The position numbers and the translations under genes are program-made. A stretch of 64,000 bases of DNA from Lentzea sp033794685 (GTDB lineage: Bacteria > Actinomycetota > Actinomycetes > Mycobacteriales > Pseudonocardiaceae): the NCBI GenBank assembly GCA_033794685.1, contig JARAYZ010000001.1. One strand, given 5' to 3'. The notes beneath the pieces were generated by a model. The model was given only the letters and a program-made list of their open reading frames with translations, was not told where the DNA came from and did not search any database. Below, piece by piece: positions 60,306 to 64,000 of this stretch. The stretch's first letter is position 1. Each line of letters begins with the position of its first letter.

Positions 60306-61034
60306 GTGCTGGTGCTGCTCCCCCCGTCGGAGACCAAGGCGATCGGCGGCGAGGGTGCGCCGCTCGACCTCGACGCCCTGTCGTTCCCCGAGCTCAACCC
60401 CGTGCGCGACAAGCTGGTGTCCGCGCTGGCCGATCTCGCGCGGGACGTCCCGGCGAGTCTCAAGGCCCTCGACATCTCCGAGCGCCAGGTCGACGAGGTG
60501 CACCGCAACGCCTCGCTGCGCACGTCGGAGACCACGCCCGCGCTGCTGCGCTACACCGGCGTGCTCTACGACAACCTCGACTTCCCGTCGCTCCGCAAGG
60601 CCGAGAAGGAACGGGCCTACGAGCGGCTCGCGGTCTCGTCCGCGCTGTTCGGGGTGCTCAAGGGTGGTGACGCCGTGCCCGCGTACCGGTTGTCCGGCGG
60701 CAGCGCGCTCCCGTCGCACGGCAGCCTGCGCACGGTGTGGAAGCCCGCGCTGGAGCCGGTGCTGAAGGACGCCGACGAGTTCGTCGTCGACCTGCGGTCC
60801 GGCGCGTACTCGAGCCTCGCCAGGATCCCGCACGCCGTCGTCGTCCGGGTGGTCACCAGCGAGGGCAAGGTCGTCAGCCACTTCAACAAGGCGCACAAGG
60901 GCCTGCTCGCCCGCGCCATCACGAAGTCCGCTGCCGAGCCCGCGGACCTGAAAGGCCTGGTCAGGCTTGCGCAGAAGGCCGGGTTGAAGATCGTGCCGAC
61001 GGGCGAGAGGACTGCGGACCTGATCACCGGTTAA
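60306..61034 (+). CDS. yaaA: YaaA-family peroxide stress/iron homeostasis protein
   Basis: A 242-residue protein of the UPF0246/YaaA family, which limits intracellular iron during peroxide stress in E. coli and binds DNA. Visible motifs are LLPPSETKAIGGEG near 4-17, ALLRYTGVLYDNLDF (about 78-92), the SALFGVLKGGDAVPAYRL core and VVSHFNKAHKGLLAR near 198-212. GTG 60306 gives VLVLLPPSETKA, the expected start. A short hairpin (TGCGGGC/GCCCGCA, 61041-61060) follows the stop. Confidence 0.93.
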   Translation: MLVLLPPSETKAIGGEGAPLDLDALSFPELNPVRDKLVSALADLARDVPASLKALDISERQVDEVHRNASLRTSETTPALLRYTGVLYDNLDFPSLRKAEKERAYERLAVSSALFGVLKGGDAVPAYRLSGGSALPSHGSLRTVWKPALEPVLKDADEFVVDLRSGAYSSLARIPHAVVVRVVTSEGKVVSHFNKAHKGLLARAITKSAAEPADLKGLVRLAQKAGLKIVPTGERTADLITG

Positions 61035-61040
61035 ATCGGT

Positions 61041-61060
61041 TGCGGGCGCGAGAGCCCGCA
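61041..61060 (+). terminator. Short stem-loop after yaaA
   Basis: TGCGGGC (61041-61047) pairs with GCCCGCA (61054-61060) across a 6-nt loop, 6 bp after the yaaA stop. A weak terminator is possible; no U-tract follows. Confidence 0.5.
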
Positions 61061-61113
61061 GTGCAAGCTTCTCCCCGAAGCGTGACAACGGAGCTGGATC
61101 GAGGAGGTGCGAG

Positions 61114-61179
61114 ATGTCAGAGCCTGTCTTTGGGCGCGGCGCCGCATTCGCGACCCGTCCAGCCGTCCTTCGCGCCTGA
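61114..61179 (+). CDS. Possible 21-residue leader peptide upstream of the RIO kinase gene
   Basis: ATG 61114 follows GAGGAGG with good spacing and opens a 21-codon frame (MSEPVFGRGAAFATRPAVLR..., stop TGA at 61177-61179). It lies alone in the 211-bp gap between yaaA and the RIO gene. The Shine-Dalgarno sequence is better than that of most genes here. It has no membrane segment or run of one amino acid that would indicate attenuation. Expression is unproven. Confidence 0.35.
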   Translation: MSEPVFGRGAAFATRPAVLRA

Positions 61180-61245
61180 TCAGCACCGTTTGATCGCAGA
61201 GCGCCAGTAGGGCGGTCACCCTTCATCTCGCTGGGAGACCCCACC

Positions 61246-62214
61246 GTGCGCGAGCACGATCTTTTCGAACGTTACGAATCTGCTTTCGACGGCGCCGACG
61301 ACACCATGCGGCGCAAGGGAAAGCGCACCAACCGCAAGGCCGACGACGCGGAACCCACGCGTCGCGGCCGCATGACCGAAGAAGAGAAGCTGCGAGTCGC
61401 GCGAGTGCGCGAGGACCAGCTCAGCACGGCGGACACTCCCGAGGACGGCGACCGCTGGTCCACGTGGGGTGACGCCGAGCAGGGTCCGAAACCGCATCCG
61501 AGCTGGCTCATCACGGAACTGGCCGCGGTCGACCGCGAGCTGGGCATCGTGAAGACCGGCAAGGAGGCGGACGTCTTCCTGCTGGAACGCGCGATGGGCG
61601 ACCGGGCTTGCCTGCTCGCCGCGAAGCGCTACCGCAGCAACGACCACCGGATGTTCCACCGCGACGCGGGGTACCTCGAGGGTCGTCGCATGAAGAAGTC
61701 CCGTGAGACGCGGGCGATCGCGAACCGCACCGCGTTCGGGCGCAACCTGATCGCGGAACAGTGGACCGTCGCCGAGTTCGCGGCTCTCACGAAGCTGTGG
61801 CAGATCGGCGCACCCGTGCCGTACCCGGTGCAGCGCAGCGGTACCGAGCTGCTGCTCGAGTTCATCGGGGACGCTGACGGCAACGCGGCACCGCGGCTCG
61901 CGCAGACCCGTCCCGACGAGGACGAGCTGCTCGACCTGTGGCGCCAGCTGGTCGCGACGCTCATGACGCTCGCCGAGGCGGGCATCACGCACGGCGACCT
62001 CTCGGCGTACAACCTGATGGTCCACGACGGCAGGCTGATCATGATCGACCTGCCGCAGGTGGTCGACCTCGTCGCCAACCCGCGCGGCGTGGAGTTCCTG
62101 GACCGCGACGTCCGCAACATCTGCGGCTGGTTCGCCTCGCGCGGCCTGCCGGCGGAGATCGGCGACCCGTCCGCGCTGGTGGCAACGCTGCTGGACGTGG
62201 CGGGTATGGCGTGA
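61246..62214 (+). CDS. RIO1-type serine protein kinase
   Basis: A 322-residue protein with a charged N-terminus (about 1-80, KRTNRKADDAEPTRRGRM) and a RIO kinase domain. It contains the modified P-loop IVKTGKEADVFLLE near 100-113, HGDLSAYNLMVHDG near 245-258 (catalytic Asp and Asn) and MIDLPQVVDL (metal-binding Asp), with the RIO-specific HRDAGYLEGRRMKKSRETRA region. RIO kinases act in ribosome biogenesis in eukaryotes and archaea; the bacterial role is unknown. The start is GTG 61246. Confidence 0.92.
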   Translation: MREHDLFERYESAFDGADDTMRRKGKRTNRKADDAEPTRRGRMTEEEKLRVARVREDQLSTADTPEDGDRWSTWGDAEQGPKPHPSWLITELAAVDRELGIVKTGKEADVFLLERAMGDRACLLAAKRYRSNDHRMFHRDAGYLEGRRMKKSRETRAIANRTAFGRNLIAEQWTVAEFAALTKLWQIGAPVPYPVQRSGTELLLEFIGDADGNAAPRLAQTRPDEDELLDLWRQLVATLMTLAEAGITHGDLSAYNLMVHDGRLIMIDLPQVVDLVANPRGVEFLDRDVRNICGWFASRGLPAEIGDPSALVATLLDVAGMA

Positions 62215-62218
62215 CCCA

Positions 62219-62264
62219 CCTTGCGCGCCGGGCCGTGTCCAACGACACTGCCGGGCGCGCAAGG
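62219..62264 (+). terminator. Stem-loop terminator after the RIO kinase gene
   Basis: The arms CCTTGCGCGCC (62219-62229) and GGCGCGCAAGG (62254-62264) pair perfectly over 11 bp. An inner GTGTC/GACAC stem continues the hairpin. It starts 5 bp after the stop. Confidence 0.8.
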
Positions 62265-62439
62265 TCTCGCCATTGATCAGCTAGACTGTGCTGTACACCG
62301 ATGAAGGCTTGACGGCCGTTGACCGGTGTTTCCACCCACTCATCAGCGGCGTGACCATCACGCCGGGCCCGTCCTTGTGATCGGCACCGCGGTAGCACGC
62401 GGGGCAGCCTCGAGACGTGCCATGTCCCGGAGGTTTGTT
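62265..62439 (+). promoter_or_regulatory. Leader region of the DEAD-box helicase gene
   Basis: A 175-bp gene-free stretch. A TTGATC hexamer near 62274 could be a -35 element, with TGTACA about 17 bp on as -10, which would leave a 5' leader of over 130 nt. GGCGTGACCATCACGCC (62347-62363) can fold into a hairpin inside it. Long structured leaders are common for cold-inducible DEAD-box genes; regulation here is an inference. Confidence 0.4.
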
Positions 62440-63999
62440 TTGCCATCAATGTCCGAAGGTCGTTCCGAGCACGCACAAAGCCGCAGGTCACCGCGGCGCC
62501 GCTCGGGTCGCCAGGGCAACTCCTCGCGTCCGCAGCAGCGGGTCGAGGAACCGATCGTCGCCGAGCACTTCGAGAGCACGTTGCCGGAAGGCCCGCTGCC
62601 CTCGTTCGCTGAGCTCGGCTTGGCTGACGCACTCGTCAAGTCGCTCGCAGCCAACGACATCACCGAGCCGTTCCCCATCCAGGCGGCCACCCTTCCCGAC
62701 GCGATGTCGGGCAAGGACATCCTCGGCCGCGGCCAGACCGGCTCCGGCAAGACGCTGGCGTTCGGCCTCGCGATGCTGACGCGCCTCGCGTCCGGCCGCT
62801 CGATGCCGCACAAGCCGCGCGGCCTGATCCTCGTTCCGACCCGCGAGCTCGCGATGCAGGTGGAGACGGCGCTCATGCCGCACGCCCGCGCGCTGGGCCT
62901 GTGGTGCCGCGTCGTCGTCGGCGGCACGTCGTTCCCGCGCCAGATCGAACACCTGCGCCGCGGCGTCGACCTGCTGATCGCCACGCCGGGCCGGCTGTCC
63001 GACCACGTCCGCCAGGGCACGTGCGACCTCGGCTCCGTCGAGATCACCGCGCTGGACGAGGCCGACCAGATGGCGGACATGGGCTTCATGCCCCAGGTCC
63101 GCGCGATCCTCGACCTCACCCCGCAGGACGGGCAGCGCCTGCTGTTCTCCGCGACGCTCGACGGCGACGTGGACAAGCTGGTCCGCCAGTACCTGCACTC
63201 CCCGGTGACGCACTCGGTGGCCCCGTCCACCGCGAGCGTCACGACCATGGAGCACCACCTGCTGTTCGTGTCCGCAGAGGACAAGCAGAACGTGGTGACC
63301 GAGGTGGCCGCGCGCGAGGGCCGCACGATCATGTTCGTGCGCACCAAGCACCACGTCGACCGTCTCGCCAAGAAGCTCCGCTCGGTCGGTGTCGCCGCCG
63401 GCGCACTGCACGGCGGCAAGGCGCAGAGCGCGCGCACTCGCGTGCTCGGTGAGTTCCGCGAGGGCACCACGCCCGTCCTGATCGCGACGGACGTGGCGGC
63501 CCGGGGCATCCACGTCGACGACGTGTCCCTGGTCGTCCACGTGGACCCGCCGGCCGACCCGAAGGACTACCTGCACCGCGCCGGCCGCACGGCTCGCGCA
63601 GGCCAGTCCGGCACGGTCGTCACGCTGGTCACGCACGACCAGCGCCGCGCCGTCCAGGGCATGGCCCAGCGCGCGGGCATCCGTCCGGAGAGCACGAAGG
63701 TGCGCCCCGGCGACGACGACCTGGTCCGCATCACCGGTGCTCGCACGCCTTCGGGCGAGCCGATCATCGAGCGCGAGAAGCCGGCCCGTCGCAGTGGCGG
63801 CAGCGGCGGACGTCGCTTCGGTGCTCCGGCTGCCGGTGGCGGTCGCGGTGAGTACCGCGGTGGCTCCGGTCGTCGCACCGAGGGCGGCGGCGAGTTCCGC
63901 GGCGGTCCGCGCCGTTCGGAGCGCACCGAGGGTGGCCGTGGTTTCGGTCGCCCCGAGCGCAGCAGCGCGGGTCGTCCGCGCCGGGCGCCGCAGCACTGA
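62440..63999 (+). CDS. DEAD-box RNA helicase
   Basis: A 519-residue ATP-dependent RNA helicase. The Q motif (PFPIQAATLPDAM), motif I GQTGSGKT, Ia PTRELAMQ, Ib TPGRL, motif II in the DEAD-box form DEAD (LDEADQM), motif III SAT, and motifs V and VI (ATDVAARGIHV, HRAGRTARAG) are all present. The C-terminus (about 440-519) is Arg/Gly-rich with RGG-like repeats for RNA binding. The start is probably TTG 62440 with GGAGG 6 nt upstream; ATG 62449 and ATG 62422 are alternatives. The stop is the last codon of the window. Confidence 0.96.
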   Translation: MPSMSEGRSEHAQSRRSPRRRSGRQGNSSRPQQRVEEPIVAEHFESTLPEGPLPSFAELGLADALVKSLAANDITEPFPIQAATLPDAMSGKDILGRGQTGSGKTLAFGLAMLTRLASGRSMPHKPRGLILVPTRELAMQVETALMPHARALGLWCRVVVGGTSFPRQIEHLRRGVDLLIATPGRLSDHVRQGTCDLGSVEITALDEADQMADMGFMPQVRAILDLTPQDGQRLLFSATLDGDVDKLVRQYLHSPVTHSVAPSTASVTTMEHHLLFVSAEDKQNVVTEVAAREGRTIMFVRTKHHVDRLAKKLRSVGVAAGALHGGKAQSARTRVLGEFREGTTPVLIATDVAARGIHVDDVSLVVHVDPPADPKDYLHRAGRTARAGQSGTVVTLVTHDQRRAVQGMAQRAGIRPESTKVRPGDDDLVRITGARTPSGEPIIEREKPARRSGGSGGRRFGAPAAGGGRGEYRGGSGRRTEGGGEFRGGPRRSERTEGGRGFGRPERSSAGRPRRAPQH

Positions 64000-64000
64000 G

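Noticed and set aside
59543..60535. Long minus-strand frame with repeated GAVVRRGL words
   Set aside because: It is a translation of the tandem DNA repeat and of the antisense of yaaA; low-complexity, Arg/Gly/Ala only, no recognisable domain.
1..64000. CRISPR arrays, tRNA/rRNA genes, insertion sequences and riboswitches
   Set aside because: I saw no regular direct repeats with spacers, no tRNA cloverleaf with CCA-like end, no transposase motif and no recognisable riboswitch core; a dedicated covariance-model scan would be needed to exclude weak cases.

Overview
This window comes from a high-GC Gram-positive actinobacterium. The ordered core genes, GTG and TTG starts, frequent 4-bp ATGA/GTGA start-stop overlaps, the flavin-dependent thymidylate synthase and the very long Gly/Pro/Ala-rich IF2 fit the Pseudonocardiales (a Lentzea/Saccharothrix/Actinosynnema-like organism). 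The genus is an inference. No rRNA, tRNA, CRISPR array or transposase was recognised.

Layout. (1) 1-7303, mostly minus strand: 5' part of RNase J, dapA, a TIGR03085-type protein, a divergent Crp/Fnr regulator, a secreted protein, a nucleotide-cyclase-like protein, a lipoprotein, a Ser/Thr kinase with an extracytoplasmic domain, an ACT-domain protein and thyX. (2) 7372-15017: a HicB-like/DUF4097 pair, an orphan SUKH protein, a TetR-aldo/keto reductase operon divergent from an HTH-SRPBCC operon with a striking palindrome between them, a VTT-like membrane protein, a GNAT enzyme and a YcaQ/AlkX-like DNA glycosylase. (3) 15240-22350, minus: TPR-like protein, dapB, M16 protease, pnp, rpsO, an HTH protein and ribF. 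(4) 22416-36050, an accessory island: a 3047-residue RHS/YD-repeat protein ending in a colicin E3-like ribonuclease domain, its putative 77-residue immunity protein, and, transcribed divergently, two paralogous secreted tachylectin-like beta-propeller proteins. (5) 36112-48148, minus: truB, MFS, MATE, ROK, DHH phosphoesterase, then the rimP-nusA-ylxR-infB-DUF503-rbfA translation operon. (6) 48268-63999: small lipoprotein and DUF4439 ferritin-like protein, a membrane-anchored secreted protein, a class V aminotransferase, DUF4442, a glycosyltransferase, an acetyltransferase, YjbQ, an ABC-2-like membrane protein, a Gln/Gly-rich membrane protein, proS, VOC, GNAT, a methyltransferase, a gene-free repeat block, yaaA, a RIO kinase and a DEAD-box helicase.

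How it fits together. The housekeeping part is the actinobacterial translation/RNA-decay/lysine-diaminopimelate neighbourhood (rimP...truB, ribF-rpsO-pnp, dapB-thyX-dapA-rnj). As I know this neighbourhood, truB and ribF are usually close neighbours; here about 13.7 kb of RHS toxin and lectin genes lies between them. The RHS polypeptide carries a signal peptide and a C-terminal rRNase-like domain in which three of the four catalytic positions of colicin E3 are kept, while the catalytic His is replaced by Asn. Next to two secreted propeller lectins, this is the best candidate in the window for a little-described system, for example surface recognition coupled to contact-dependent competition. 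That function is an inference from gene content and order.
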